A DNA stretch of 64,000 nucleotides from Rehmannia glutinosa (taxonomy: Eukaryota; Streptophyta; Magnoliopsida; Lamiales; Orobanchaceae), in contig CM071931.1 of the NCBI GenBank assembly GCA_016081115.2, positions 24,900,317-24,964,316 of the forward strand, given 5' to 3'. Below are positions 1-12,211 of this stretch, one piece after another. The position numbers and the translations under genes are program-made. How positions within the stretch are numbered: position 1 is the stretch's first letter; each line of letters opens with the position of its first letter. Under the pieces are notes generated by a model, which saw only the letters and a program-made list of their open reading frames with translations, was not told the origin of the DNA and did not search any database.

Positions 1-1818
1 TGGGCTTTTAAAGGTTGATTTTATTTATCTTAAAACTCTTAAAACTTTATTAAAATGTCCAAAAGTCATTTGTGAACCTGAGTACACCCCAAAATTCGAA
101 AATTACAGAGGGGTCCCTTAAGTTTTATTTTCTCGAATTGTACAAAGTTATAAGTCATACAAAACATGGATTTCAAGGATCATACATGCATGTTCATTTC
201 ATACAAGAATTCACCAAATAGAACATTAAATTGTACATGCATGCACCTAAATTTCAATAAATAGCATTTTTGAGCAACATTTGAGAAATTTCATAACTTG
301 ATACATACAATTAACATGCAATACATAAAATATACATATCTCAAGTGCTCATGATCAAAACACTACATGCATTTAACAAAAATCCTAGAAGTTGAAAGCA
401 TTTTTCCACCCACTTTAAATTTGGAGAGTTGTGAAATAAAAAGGATAAATTTTACAACTTGGTGTGAGGTCACTTAGGTCAGCCCCTAAGTCAAGAAATA
501 TCAAAATTTAGGGAAAATGAGTGAAAAATTAAGAAGAAAAAGAAGAAGATAAGAAAATTGGAAATTCTACACTTTAACTTGTGTAGTAAGTGATTTGAAA
601 CTAGTTGAAGCTTCAAAATCACCTAAGGTCAGCCCCTATTTCTCGAAAATGCAAAAGGGGTGTTAAAATTTGAAGAAAATAGGAAGAAGAAGAAGAGAGA
701 AGAGAAAGTGTCCAAATCTTACCTTGTTGTCCAATTTCTCTAACAATTATTCTTCAAGTCTTGAAGTCCTCTTCAAGATGATGTCAAGCTCTTAATATCT
801 TCAAAGTCTTCTAAGTATACCTCAAATCAAAATTCAAACTTAAGTTAAGGAGGTGAAAGAGATGAACTAGGTGATATCAAAAATGGATTGAAGATGAAAT
901 TTCTTACCTTGTGTAGAGAGGGGTGTTCGAATATTTGACTATTAAGGAGGAAAGTCTTGAAAATTTTCTAAGTGTTGAAGAAGAAGGTAAGAAGGAAGAG
1001 TAGAGAGAAGTAGGAGGCTTTTTAGAGAGAGGTAGGAGAATTTTGTAAGAGTTGTATGTGTTGAATGAAAATTAAAATGGAGGCTTGCAATTTTGGCCTC
1101 TTGGCCGTGTGATAGGGAGAGAGGGAGAGAAATTTTTTTGCAAGCCTTGTGTTATGTTGTTGCATGGGGAACAATAGGGTGGTCAAATGTATGAGTTTGA
1201 ATGGTGTTGGGGAATATTGAGAAGAATGTTGGGTAAGTGGGAAGATGTTGGGAAAAATATAATAAATAATTGAGGTATAAGAAAATGTGTATAATGTTTG
1301 AATTAATGGTGTAATTATACACAAGATGACTAATATAAGGTGTAAGTGTACAAGAGTTGGGAGATATTTCTACACCAAAATTATCCTCATTGCCGTCCAC
1401 CTAGGGGCATTGTGGTAATTCCACATATTTTTTTTTGTCCCAAATTTGATGATAATAGATGAATAATATCGGACTCCAAATTAATTAGTGATTTCCTTGA
1501 TCACTTATAAGTCTCATGATCACTTATTCTAAATCAAATTTTACTTCTATAAGGTAAAAGTCTCTAAAATAAATAGTCTCTTAAAATTCTAAGGTGACTA
1601 ATAAATACGAAGATAGTAATAATGATCAATCAAGTGATCATAAATGCGAAATAGAATTAGTAAATGATCATGATCACAAGTAATAATTAAAATGAAATGA
1701 ATTGCAAAATATATATATTATTAATATTTACCCGCCAAAGTGACGCGGTAAAATAGTCGATCAAATACATAGACGACAAAAGATCAATTACATGCTCGGA
1801 AAAAATCGGGGCTTCACA
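1..1818 (-). mobile_element. 3' LTR (partial) of Tekay-like Ty3/Gypsy element A
   Basis: This segment is nearly identical to about 10300-12211, with the same order of words and a few indels. Read on the minus strand it begins TGTGAAGCCCCGA directly after a purine-rich tract, as a 3' LTR should. The window edge cuts off the rest; the 5' copy suggests an LTR of about 4 kb. Relative to the 5' copy it lacks roughly 60 bp near 150 and about 26 bp near 620. The reading frames it contains occur in both LTR copies and look like no known protein, so they are not called. Confidence 0.9.
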
Positions 1819-2300
1819 TCCTCCTCCTTAAAAGAATTTGGTCCCCAAATTCTCTTGAAATAGTTCTCGGATATTGATCCCTCATGTCTTCTTCCATCTC
1901 CCATGTTGCGTCTTCGTCTCGGTTGTGGTTCTCGCCTCACCACTTTAACCATCGGAATCTCCCTCTTACGCAATCGATGTATCTCACGATCAATGATCCT
2001 GGATCGGCCTCTCGGTGTAGGATAAATTTTCCATTAGAGGAGGAGTATCTCGAGTGGTGATATGTTCGAATCTGTTGATACTTCTTCAATCTCGATCGTG
2101 GAATACATCATGCATTCCCCGCATATGGTCTTTGGTAACTCGAGTCGGTAGGCTAACTTTCCAATCTTACGTAAAATCTTGTAAGGTCCAACATATCTCG
2201 GACTCAACTTGCCTCCTTTCTTCAAATTGATCAATCCTTTCAAAGGTGAGAGTCCGAGAAATACTTCATCTCCGACTTCAAATTCCAAATCCTTTCTTCT
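1814..2300 (-). pseudogene. Element A integrase C-terminus (GPY/F module) and chromodomain remnant
   Basis: The 2034-2288 frame carries the end of a Ty3/Gypsy integrase: a basic stretch, then KLSPRYVGPYKI with the GPY/F motif and a LAYRLELP segment typical of chromoviruses. After a frame change, 1814-1980 shows the chromodomain tail. It includes KREIPMVKV and, in another frame, TWEMEEDMR followed by a Q-Y-P context, which matches the conserved chromodomain core. At least two frameshifts break it. Chromodomains of this kind direct integration into heterochromatin. The clade call (Tekay/Del-like) comes from chromodomain presence and LTR length and is an inference. Confidence 0.75.
1819..1829 (-). 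other. Polypurine tract of element A
   Basis: The minus strand reads AAGGAGGAGGA immediately before the LTR start TGTGAAG. This is the expected plus-strand priming site of an LTR retrotransposon and fixes the orientation of element A. The last pol codon ATG and its stop TGA (1814-1816) run across this junction, so the polyprotein ends inside the first bases of the LTR. Confidence 0.85.
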
Positions 2301-3300
2301 CTTGTCCGCGTAACTCTTTTGGCGCTACGAGTTGTGTGAATCCGCTCCTTGATCAACTTGACCTTATCCATGGCCTCCGAACTAAGTCGACCTTTGGAAT
2401 CGAGGAAACTTTCGTTTCTCTTTCGGAGATTGGTGATCAATCTCCCAAAGTAGTGGGGATCAACATTTTCGCCCATATAATGTCTCATAGGGTGCCATCC
2501 CAATCGTGGCCCGATAGCTATTATTGTAGGCGAACCCGGCTAGTGGTATGTGCGAATACCAACTTCCTTGGAAATCCAATGTGCGGAGTTCGCAACATAT
2601 CTTCCAGGGTTTCAATCGTTCGCTCGATCGTCCATCGGTTTGTGGATGTCTTTGTTGTGCTAAAACTTAGTGAGGTACCCACCCTCGTGCAAGCACTTCC
2701 GAAATCGGAGACAAACCTCGGGTCTCTATCTCGATACTATGTCAATAGGTACTCCATGCAGTCGAATGATCTCTCAGATATAAATCTGCGCAAGTTTCTG
2801 CAAGCTATCAGTTTTCTTGATGGGTAAGAAGTGTGCAGATTTCGTGAGTCGGTCTACAACTACCCTAATAGCATCATGGCCTCCTCCGGTCCTTCGTAGA
2901 TCCGTCATGAAGTCAATCGTTATGTGTTCCCATTTCCACTGGAATTCTCAACGGTTGTAGTAAACCAGATGGTCGTTGGTGTTCTGCTTTTACTCGTTGA
3001 CAAGTAAAACATCTCGCAACGAACTCCGCTACCTGGTTCTTCATGTTTACCCACCAATAACTCCGTTTCAAATCCTTATACATCTTATTTCCTCCAGGAT
3101 GTATAATGTATTTCGAATCTGTGTGCCTCTGCTAGATTTTATTCCTAATCGCTCTTCACTCGGTACACAAACTCAATTCAAAATCGATAACCCCAACTTC
3201 ATGCACCGAGAATTCTGAACTCTCTCCTTTAAGTATCTTCTGCTTCAGTTTTTGAAGATGCACATCTGTCCCCTATGCTTCCTTGATCTCATTCAGCAGA
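2240..3300 (-). pseudogene. Element A integrase core remnant
   Basis: Minus-strand fragments carry the Ty3/Gypsy integrase catalytic core. Around 2800-2930 the translation reads WEHITIDFMTDL and then VVVDRLTKSAHFLP, the region around the first catalytic Asp. The 2240-2503 frame continues with a tail ending VKLIKERI and a basic linker. Several stops and frame changes interrupt it, so it cannot make a functional enzyme as written. The zinc-binding N-terminal part lies near 3000-3100, where a short open plus-strand frame is only its antisense shadow. Confidence 0.75.
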
Positions 3301-4800
3301 TCGAGTTTAATTAAAATGTTAGCACACAAAATCTGAGTATTGGTTCTCGTCAGATTCCAATTGCTCAGCTCTTCTAATGATTCCCACTCTCGAATCATAA
3401 GTCCGGCGAAGCTCGCCTTTACTCGCTCAAAGCGTTAGCTACTACATTAGCTTTCCCCGGGATGGTATTGAATATCAAAGTGATAGTCTTCAATCAACTC
3501 CATCCATCGCCATTGCCTCAGTTGAGTTTTGGGAGAATAGATACTTCAAGCTCTTATGATCCGTGAAAACCGTGAATGTTGCTCCGTAGAGATAGTGTCC
3601 CCATTTCTTTAATGCGAACATTATCGCCGCCAATTCCAAGTCTGCGTTGGATAATTGGCTTCATACGGCTAGAGCTTTCGTGATGCATAAGCGATGACCT
3701 TTCCTTCCCGCATGAGCACGCTCCTAGTCCTTCCTTTGATGAATCACCGAGACGACAAAGCTTTCTGTTCCTTTTGGAAGAGCTAAGACTGAGTCGTAGT
3801 AAGTCGTTTCTCCAGCTCTTGAAACTAGCTTCGCACTTGTCATTCCACTCAAACTTGACTTGCTTCTCCTGGTTAGTCGAGTGAGCGGTCCGGCTATCTT
3901 GGAAAAGTCCTGGATAAATCTTCGATAATATCTAGCTAGTCCTAGGAAACTCTTGATCTATGTTCTGAGACTCAAGGTTGTTTCCATTCAACCACCTGTT
4001 TGTACCTTTGAAGGATCTACGGCGATCCCGGTGTCGGATACTATGTGTCCCAAGAACGCGACTTCACTAAGCCGACCGTCGCACTTGCCGAATTTGGGCA
4101 TACGACTTATGCATTCATAGTGTCTCCAAAACGATTTTCAAATGACGTTCATGCTCTTCTCTAGACTTAGAGTATACGAGTATGTCATCAATGAATATCA
4201 CTATGAATTGATCCAAATAAGGTTGAAATACTCGATGCATCGGATCCATAAATGCTTTGCCCGGTGCATTCGTTAGACCGAAAGGCATCACTACAAACTC
4301 GTAGTGTCCATATCGGTTTGAAATGCGCTTTTGGTAATATCTTCTTCGCGGATCTTCGATTGGTAATATCCTTGTCAGTAAATCAAACTTGAGTACACCG
4401 TCGCTCCTTGAAGTTGATCAAACAGTTCATCTATCCTCGGGAGGGGATATTTGTTCTTCATGGTCACGCTATTAAAGACCACGATAATCTATACACAAAA
4501 TGACCTTAATGTGCCATCCTTCTTTTTGACAAACAAGATCGGTGCTCCCCACGAGACGCACTCGGTCGGATAAATCCCACATCTATCACCTTCTGTAATT
4601 GAGTCTTCAACTCTTGCAACTCAAGAGGAGCCATTCTATACGGTGTTCTAGCAATTGGGGCGGTTCTCGATAATACCTCGATGGTGAACTCGACTTCCCT
4701 ATCTGAGGGGACAAAGGGTGAGTTCTTGTGGAAATATATCCGTGTATTCGATACTATAGGTACTTGGTTAATTTGTGTCTCAACCTTGGGTTTGTTAATT
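3300..4800 (-). pseudogene. Element A reverse transcriptase and RNase H remnant
   Basis: On the minus strand, 4690-4560 encodes REVEFTIEVLSRTAPI followed by TPYRMAPLELQELK, the standard entry to a Ty3/Gypsy reverse transcriptase. It continues into the GFIRPS segment and, one frame away, VKKKDGT. Further downstream (3580-3480) TVFTDHKSL marks RNase H. The order RT, RNase H, integrase is the Gypsy order. Frequent frameshifts show it is non-functional as written. Confidence 0.8.
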
Positions 4801-5067
4801 ACAAATGCCAGTACCCTTGTGCCCTCTAGTGATCGCCTTCCTCGCTTTCATTGCTGAAATGATTGGGACAATCTTAACTCGTGCCCTTCCCGAAATTTCC
4901 ACTTCGGGTTTTTCGGGTTCACATAGCTTAATGGACTTGTTATGGCGGTCCATTTGTGCATGGTGTGCGACAACAACGATTCATTCCCAATATCACGTCG
5001 TATTCGATATAGGTAATAAGATCAAATCGGCAGAAAATTTATCTCATCAATCCTAACTTTGCATGCG

Positions 5068-5304
5068 TTATAGATAATATCGGTTATCGCTCGCGCCCAT
5101 AGGAGTTGACACTTCTAGACATATGGGCATATGTTCCATGCATGCATGCAGTTTGTGTACAAAATGCGGTGCGACAAATGAATGTGTTGATCCAGGGTCA
5201 AATAGTATTTTAGCGTAGTGGTTAGATACTAGAAGCATACCTTCCACCACGTCTGTTGCCTCCGGAGCCTCATGTCCAGCGAGTGCAAATGCTCGAGCGG
5301 GCAT
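5068..5304 (-). pseudogene. Element A aspartic protease (retropepsin-like) fragment
   Basis: The 78-residue minus-strand frame contains ARAFALAGHEAPEA, then KILFDPGSTHSFVAPHF. This is the retropepsin-like catalytic loop. Family members usually have D-S-G or D-T-G; here the middle residue is Pro, which would be expected to impair catalysis. It lies between gag and RT, as in chromoviruses. Flanking frames are interrupted. Confidence 0.75.
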
Positions 5305-7420
5305 CCTTGCCCGATTACCCTGGCCATTGCCCGGCTTCTACGGCTGCACTGTTTTGTTTAGTCTTTGTATTTTGGGCAATCTTTCACCGGTGGTCTGATT
5401 ACTACCACAACGTAAACACTTTCCCCGCTTACGCCAACGATCATTGGCGATGTCCCGATTTACGCAATGTGCACACACTTGACCCGACTTTCCTTGTACT
5501 GGTCCCTTCCCTTTATCTGTCTTATTAATTGGTCCCTTTTGAAACTTAGCAGTTGTTTAGATGGTTGTCCCACAGCTGTCCTCTTGAGACTGTTTGATGG
5601 CCTACTCTCTTCAATCATTCAATACGGTTCATCCCGACTGATGCGGAGAGTTGCCTTTACCACTACCGAGTAGGTTGTCATTTCAACAATCAAAAGTTGT
5701 TTTTGAAGTTCCAGCAGTCCTCGTGTGAACTTGTAAAGTTTGTCCTCTTACTGATCGATTGTCCCCAGAGCATACTTGGACAATCGATGGAATCGACTCA
5801 TCTTGAGCTACGAGACATGTTCCCCACCTCAACCTATGGAATTCATCCCGACGCGCTTCTTTCACAACCTTTGTGGAATGTACATCCATTGAACTCGGCC
5901 AAGATATTTCTCCATGTTCGCTACTCGGTCCTGTTCCCACCTTCTCTCAACTCGCCCTCCACTGGGCTCTAGCGAAATTGATTCTCGACAAAATACGGCG
6001 AGTGTGACTTTCTCGCTCATCCGAATATTGGAGAGCATTGAAGATATTTTCCACTTTTCTATCCATTCTTCTCGCTTTTTAAGTCGCCTGGCTCTCCTAG
6101 GAAAGCCGATGGGTCAAACCGTAGAAAACGCTCCAATGTGCGATCGTTAAGCCTCTCTGGCGGGTTCGGGAGCACGGTGTTGAGGCTCGCTTATTGCCTC
6201 ATGAAAACCAAGATTTTTGTTGTAGAGCCCGTGCGGTCAAGTTGTCTCTGCGGCAGCAGGGAGGAGGCGATGGTAATTCAGGGAGGGTACCCGGTCCCCG
6301 GGTACATCGTCATTCCCTTGGGAACTCGGCGAGGTCTCCCACGTCTACGATGTTCACCATTCTCAGATCTTGAAGTGTTAGTTGCAATCCACGAGTACAT
6401 GAATACAATAATTATTTGCGTTAAGTAAGTTATATCGTAGGGAAAGTAACAACAAAACACAAGAAACTAAATAAATAGAAAAGGCATATCCATTAATATA
6501 AAACTTGAATACACCCATGAAGTACAACAATAGTAATACGAGTCAAAGATACATCCGAATCAAAATACAATCAATCTAATACAACAGAAAGCAAGGTACA
6601 ACATGGTGGAATAAGTGTCTACAACAACGAGAGCACAATCGACAATCAAGCTAACTACTTGGTGAGGTCACCATCATCGTCAATAGTAGCTACATCCATA
6701 ATCGGGACTGTCAGTGGTCGGGCCGAGGTGGCGCCTCTCCTCGTGCCAATCGACGAAATACAACCACCGCCGAATCCTGCGCATTATCAAGCGGAGCGCC
6801 TCAAGTGCCTCGCCTCTCTCCGACCTCGATCGATCCTCCTCGGGTCCTCCTCGGGGTCCTCCTTAGCTTGGTGCACGCTCCACCTCGTGGTGGCAATGGC
6901 TGTGCATTAGGCGCCAAAGCAAAGCGTCTCGGCCGGGCTAGGGCTGTGTAAGGTCCTCTATCACGGTCATCTGCTTGATGAGGTCTCTCTAAGCGCTCAA
7001 TGGTGGCTCGAGACATGTGGGCGCCCATCTCCCATTTCTCGCTACGTCACTTGCTCTCTTCATTTTCTCTCGCACATTATCCAGCGCGCTCCCGGATAAT
7101 CAGATCCGATCCTTCCGCGCCCATATAGTGTTGTCGTGGTCCTTAATGATGATGGTCAACTCGTTCTTTTCGCTTGGCTCCTTGCCCTTGTGTATGTGTC
7201 AAGTCCCTCCATGCGATGGCGCTCCTCGACAAACTCGAGGTAGCTCGAATACTCTCCCGGTGCCAGTGAGTCGTAAGTGCCCGGAAGTACTCCCGCTCGG
7301 CACGGGCCTGAAAAAAATCCCACCAAGTAGGTGGCACCGGCTCCATCCTGATCAAACAAAACTAAGGCGGATCACCAAAGGTAAAGAAAAGATAAGGAGG
7401 GAATAAGGTAAGAATGAACA
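5305..7420 (-). pseudogene. Element A gag remnant
   Basis: Minus-strand frames between about 7360 and 5310 hold pieces of a Ty3/Gypsy gag. 7355-7143 (two overlapping frames) is a leader with YSSYLEFVEERHRMEG. 6120-5700 shows the retrotrans_gag pattern, with DPSAFLGEPGD, then FNALQYSDE and a following W/G region. Cysteine-rich sequence near 5400-5480 is a degenerate zinc-knuckle zone just before the protease. Stops and frameshifts are many. The 6430-7000 stretch between the leader and the gag core shows no clear motif. Confidence 0.6.
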
Positions 7421-7557
7421 AAGAAAGTCGATCGAAGAGTCAACTAAGTCAAGACAAGTATGACTATGGAACCTCCAAAAATGCGTTCTAACTTAGTTTC
7501 AATCTCAATAATATGGTTCTACGCCAAATTGAAATCGATTTCACACTAATTAGTCAA

Positions 7558-7565
7558 GTCGCGGT
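7558..7565. repeat. 8-bp target-site duplication, left copy
   Basis: GTCGCGGT directly abuts the left terminus of the hAT-type MITE and is repeated exactly on the other side at 8084-8091. Confidence 0.9.
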
Positions 7566-8083
7566 TAGAGATGGCGGTGGGCGGGAATCCCCGTTCCCCG
7601 CGGGGATCCGCCCCGAACGGGGCGGGGATTCCCCGAAATTTCCCCCCGTGGGGACGGGGATGGGGAATTTTTTTCCCGTTGGCGGGGACGGGGCGGGGAC
7701 GGGGATCATACTCCCGCCCGGGGATCTCGCCTGTTCCCGAGGAACCGAATATTAATATATAATATAATATTTTAAATATATATAATATATTATAAATATA
7801 TACATATTAAATATAATAAAATGACAAAATTTTTAATTTATTTTATTAATTATTGTTTTATTAGTTATTTTATATAATTTATATATTTTAAATATTTAAA
7901 AATAGTTACTTTTTTTTAAAAAATTTTTTTTTGCAAAAAAATAAATTGAAATCAAGGGGGGATCCCATGGACGGGAGATGGGGATTTTTTCCCCGTTTGT
8001 CTCACGGGGACGGGACGGGGATTCCCATGGTCGCGGGACGGGGATGGGGATGGCTCCCGGCCCCGCCCCGCCTGACATCCCTA
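7566..8083. mobile_element. Non-autonomous hAT-type MITE
   Basis: The element is 518 bp with imperfect terminal inverted repeats: the left end is TAGAGATGGCGGTGGGCGGG and the right end, reverse-complemented, is TAGGGATGTCAGGCGGGG. It is flanked by a perfect 8-bp duplication GTCGCGGT (7558-7565 and 8084-8091), the hallmark of hAT transposition. The ends are very GC-rich (runs of GGGGATCCCCG type) and the centre (7750-7930) is almost pure A/T. It has no transposase and sits in the untranslated leader of element A between primer-binding site and gag, so it arrived after A. Confidence 0.9.
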
Positions 8084-8091
8084 GTCGCGGT
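8084..8091. repeat. 8-bp target-site duplication, right copy
   Basis: GTCGCGGT, identical to 7558-7565. Together they bracket the MITE exactly. Confidence 0.9.
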
Positions 8092-8154
8092 ACTACCCAA
8101 AACACGATCGAGGGTCCTATCCCGGGTCGCTTGGTGTAAGTTTCTATCTTACTA

Positions 8155-8170
8155 GCCGAGCTCGATACCA
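8155..8170 (-). other. Primer-binding site of element A
   Basis: The minus strand reads TGGTATCGAGCTCGGC just inside the 5' LTR. It resembles the initiator-Met tRNA complement TGGTATCAGAGC with one base missing. This marks the 5' end of the internal region. Confidence 0.7.
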
Positions 8171-11100
8171 CTCTAATCATCACGCCCCCCAGGGGACGGG
8201 GACGCGACGATGATCCACAACTTAAATACAAATAAACCAAACAATCTAGACGAATATCAACGAAAAACCCAATGAAACAGAGTCAAATAGCAGCAGAAAT
8301 AAAGAACAAGTACGAGTTACAACTTACACCAACAAACATCCAAATTACATCCCCCGAAATCAACTAAAGATAACAACTTAATAGTCAAAGGGTCCTACGC
8401 CCTTCGATTCTGAGACATCGAAATGAAAAGAGAATAAAAGAGTCCAACAGAAATACAAGAAATAAGTCCAAAGAACAACAACAACAACAACGGTAGTAAG
8501 TCCAACAAGCGGAGCACAGGAGCTCAGTCCGTGGTAGGTTCAACATCTTCAACAAAGTCCTCATCTAAAGGTTAGAAAACAGGAGGGGATGAGACATAAA
8601 TCTCGGTGGATGGGGTGATCGTGTGCAAGTGTGGCGATATATAGTTAATGCGAGAATCGGTTGTATGAAAACGCGCGTGAGATATGATGCATGAATTCAC
8701 ACACACCACAAGCGCCGTGATAAAATATTTAAGTAATATACTTATACGCTTTAAGAAAACATTCGTGGTCACACAAACACTATGTGATTCAAAGACAGTA
8801 GGATTGCGTGCGAAATGTAACACCAATCCTATGCAAGACAATTAATGGTTGCGTATGGATTTGTAGCGTCAACCAATGCAATACATGTAGTGGTTGCGTG
8901 CGGATTTGTAGAACCAACCAAACGGGTCCGATTAACTCTAATCGTGTGGATCCGACATTTCCTTCAATCTTTCTTGTAACTCCCGAGCAAGATGGTCCAA
9001 GACCTGTCACCTTATCGCTCCATAGGCAAAGACAAAATCCACAGGTGTAGCTAGCAAGGCTCGGATTTGTCATAATCATGATTACACCTCAAGTACTACG
9101 ACCCGCTTCCCTCGACAAACTCCGTCCCTTAGTTGCGGGATTAGGACGATGGGGCTGAAAGAGTGGAAAAGCAGCCGAGCGCCGGTTCCATCCCCCGACG
9201 TATCCATTCCGACCGTGAGCTCAACACACCAAGTTGACGTTCCTAGTCAAACAAGCGGCCGAGTATTATTGAATCGGGAAGCGATTCAGAAAATTTTCGA
9301 AAATCGCGAGTGGCAATTATGGCGTTGGTGGAGTTATTGGGATGAAGATGATTATCGAGAGGATAAGCAATCTTCGATATCTTGAAAGATTAGGTGGAAC
9401 ATAAGTCCCGTTATAGATTCAAAATCGCAAGACGAGGAAGTCGCCTGCGATTGGGTATTAATCGGTCAAGACGATCGATAAGTCATGGGGTTTTTGAGAA
9501 AATAAAATATTTTAATTAATAATTAAAGTTAGAGGGTACAGGGCTGTTTTAGTAAAAGGAAAATAATTTGAGTTAGGTCCTTGATAAAATAAAATTTACA
9601 ATTAGCCCCGTTTTGTAAAAACCAATGCTTTTGGGGTTAAAAATTGAATAAATAAATATCCCGACCTTGAAAAATTATGAGGTCAATTCCTAAATTCTCT
9701 AAATTGTTCAGAGATTTTTTACAGTTTTGAGGTCGAGTTTTTATAAAATTATTACATTGGCCCCAAATTTGTAAAAATTATCATTTCGGCCCTTAGTTTA
9801 AAATAATTGGAACTCACAAACCGGAAGGGCTTTAATGTGATTCCAGTGGAACAATGTCACTAAGGTTAGTAGGATATAGGGACAAAAACAGTTTTAAAAA
9901 GAAATAATTATAGGTCCCTTAACTTTTGAAAATCTCATTTTTGTCCCATTTTGAAATAATTGCCTTTAAGGCTTTTAGGGTCCAATTGTTATGAAATTTG
10001 AACCTTGGGTCTAAAATATAATTAAGTTATAGTTAAATTAGTAATTCTAGGTACATGGGCTGTATAAGTCTGGGAAATTTCATTTGGGTCCTCAAGTTGA
10101 ATCTTTTACAATTTAGTCCCTCAATTTTAGTAAAATTACTTTCCAAGCTCTAAACACTTGGATTTTTGGAATACATATAAAATATGTCATTTCCAGTCCC
10201 TTAAGAGTTAAAATTTCAAAATTTAAGATTAAGGTCTGGTACAATTTCGAATTTGCAAAGTAGCCCTTAAACTTCTAAAATTTTACAATCTAGTTCTTGG
10301 GCTTTTAAAGGTTGATTTTATTTATCTTAAAACTCTTAAAACTTTATTAAAATGCCCAAAAGTAATTTTTGAACCTGAGTATAGTCTCAAAATTTGAAAA
10401 TTGCAGAGGGGTCCCTTAAATTTTATTTTCTTGCAATTAAGTCCACCATTTTTGCATTTTAAGTCCAAAAATTAAAATTTACTCAATTATGCTCGACTTG
10501 TTCAGGTTATAAGTCGTACAAAACATGGATTTCAAGGATCATACACATGAATGTTCATTTCATACAAGAATTCACCAAATAGAACATTAAATTGTACATG
10601 CATGCACCTAAATTTCAATAAATAGCATTTTTGAGCAACATTTGAGAAATTTCATAACTTGATACATAAAATTAACATGCAATACATAAAATATACATAT
10701 CTCAAGTGCTCATGATCAAAACACTACATGCATTTAACAAAAATCCCTAGAAGTTGAAAGCATTTTTCCACCCACCTTAAATTTGGAGAGTTGTGAAATA
10801 AAAAGGATAAATTTCACAACTTGGTATGAGGTCACTTAGGTCAGCCCCTAAGTCAAGAAATATCAAAATTTAGAGTTAGGAAAATGAGTGAAAAATTAAG
10901 AAGAAAAAGAAGAAGATAAGAAAATTGGAAATTCTACACTTTACCTTGTGTTGTAAGTGATTTGAAACTAGTTGAAGCTTCAAGTTTTGAATTTTTGGTT
11001 CACCTTCAAAATCACCTAAGGTCAGCCCCTATTTCTCAAAAATGAAAAAGGGGTGTTAAAATTTGAAGAAAATAGGAAGAAGAAGAGAGAAGGGCTCTAG

Positions 11101-12211
11101 TGTCCAAATCTTACCTTGTAGTCCAATTTCTCTAACAATTATTCTTCAAGTCTTGAAGTCCTCTTCAAGATGATGTCAAGCTCTTAATATCTTCAAAGTC
11201 TTCTAAGTATACCTCAAATCAAAATTCAAACTTAAGTTAAGGAGGTGAAAGAGATGAACTAGATGATATCAAAAATGGATAGAAGATTAAATTTCTTACC
11301 TTGTGTAAAGAGGGGGTGTTCGAATTTTTGACTATTAAGGAGGAAAGTCTTGAAAATTTTCTAAGTGTTGAAGAAGAAGGTAAGAAGGAAGAGTAGAGAG
11401 AAGTAGGAGGCTTTTTAGAGAGAGGTAGGAGAATTTTGTAAGAGTTGTATGTGTTGAATGAAAATTAAAATGGAGGCTTGCAATTTTGGCCTCTTGGCCG
11501 TGTGATAGGAGAGAGGGAGAGAGAAAATTTTGCAAGCCTTGTGTTATGTTGTTGCATGGGGAACAATAGGGTGGTCAAAGGTATGAGTTTCAATGGTGTT
11601 CGGGAATATTGAGAAGAATGTTGGGTAAGTGGGAAGATGTTGGGAAAAATATAATAAAGAATTGAGGTATAAGAAAATGTGTATAATGTTTGAATTAATG
11701 GTGTAATTATACACAAGATGACTAATATAAGGTGTAAGTGTACAAGAGTTGGGAGATATTTCTACACCAAAATTATCCTCATTGTCGTCCACCTAGGGGC
11801 ATTGTGGTAATTCCACATATTTTTTTGTGTCCCAAATTTGATGATAATAGATGAATAATATCAATCTCCAAATTAATTAGTGATTTCCTTGATCACTTAT
11901 AAGTCTCATGATCACTTATTCTAAATCAAATTCTTACTTCTATAAGGTAAAAGTCTCTAAAATAAATAGTCTCTTAAAATTCTAAGGTGACTAATAAATA
12001 CAAAAATAGTAATAATGATCAATCAAGTGATCATAAATGCGAAATAGAATTAGTAAATGATCATGATCACAAGTAATAATTAAAATGAAATAAATTGCAA
12101 AATATATATATCATTAATATTTACCCGTCAAAGTGACGCGGTAAAATAGTCGATCAAATACATAGACGACAAAAGGATCAATTACATGCTCGGAATAATC
12201 GGGGCTTCACA
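8171..12211 (-). mobile_element. 5' LTR of Tekay-like element A, about 4 kb
   Basis: The right end (minus-strand TGTGAAGCCCCGA) matches the 3' LTR start at 1818. The part from about 10299 on is almost identical to 1-1818. The inner end is set by the primer-binding site at 8170; the last few LTR bases are uncertain because a clean CA terminus is not visible. Such long LTRs occur in Tekay/Del-type chromoviruses. The 8540-9380 part contains one 78-codon open frame on the plus strand with no recognisable domain, not called as a gene. Confidence 0.8.
9500..10500. repeat. Degenerate phrase-like repeats inside the A LTR
   Basis: This stretch is built from a loosely repeated phrase of about 50-70 bp, roughly 'AGGTCC(C)TTAA ... 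TTTT ... AAAATTT ... AATTTAGTCC'. Examples start near 9570, 9660, 9740, 9905, 9990, 10085, 10190, 10250 and 10400. Copies are diverged and irregularly spaced. No coding potential is apparent. Confidence 0.55.

Noticed and set aside
1022..1400. Two minus-strand frames of 82-100 codons, repeated at 11465-11792
   Set aside because: Their conservation is explained by the two LTR copies. Composition is low-complexity and there is no domain.
6659..7406. Plus-strand frames of 83-129 codons
   Set aside because: Antisense to the gag of element A, with no recognisable domain.
7571..8240. GC-rich block that could be mistaken for a CpG-island promoter or a gene
   Set aside because: It is the pair of terminal repeats of the hAT MITE. 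The open frames are GGGGA-type repeats translated.
9149..9385. 78-codon plus-strand frame inside the A LTR
   Set aside because: No family recognised, no partner frame in the other LTR within the window, and it lies antisense to the element.
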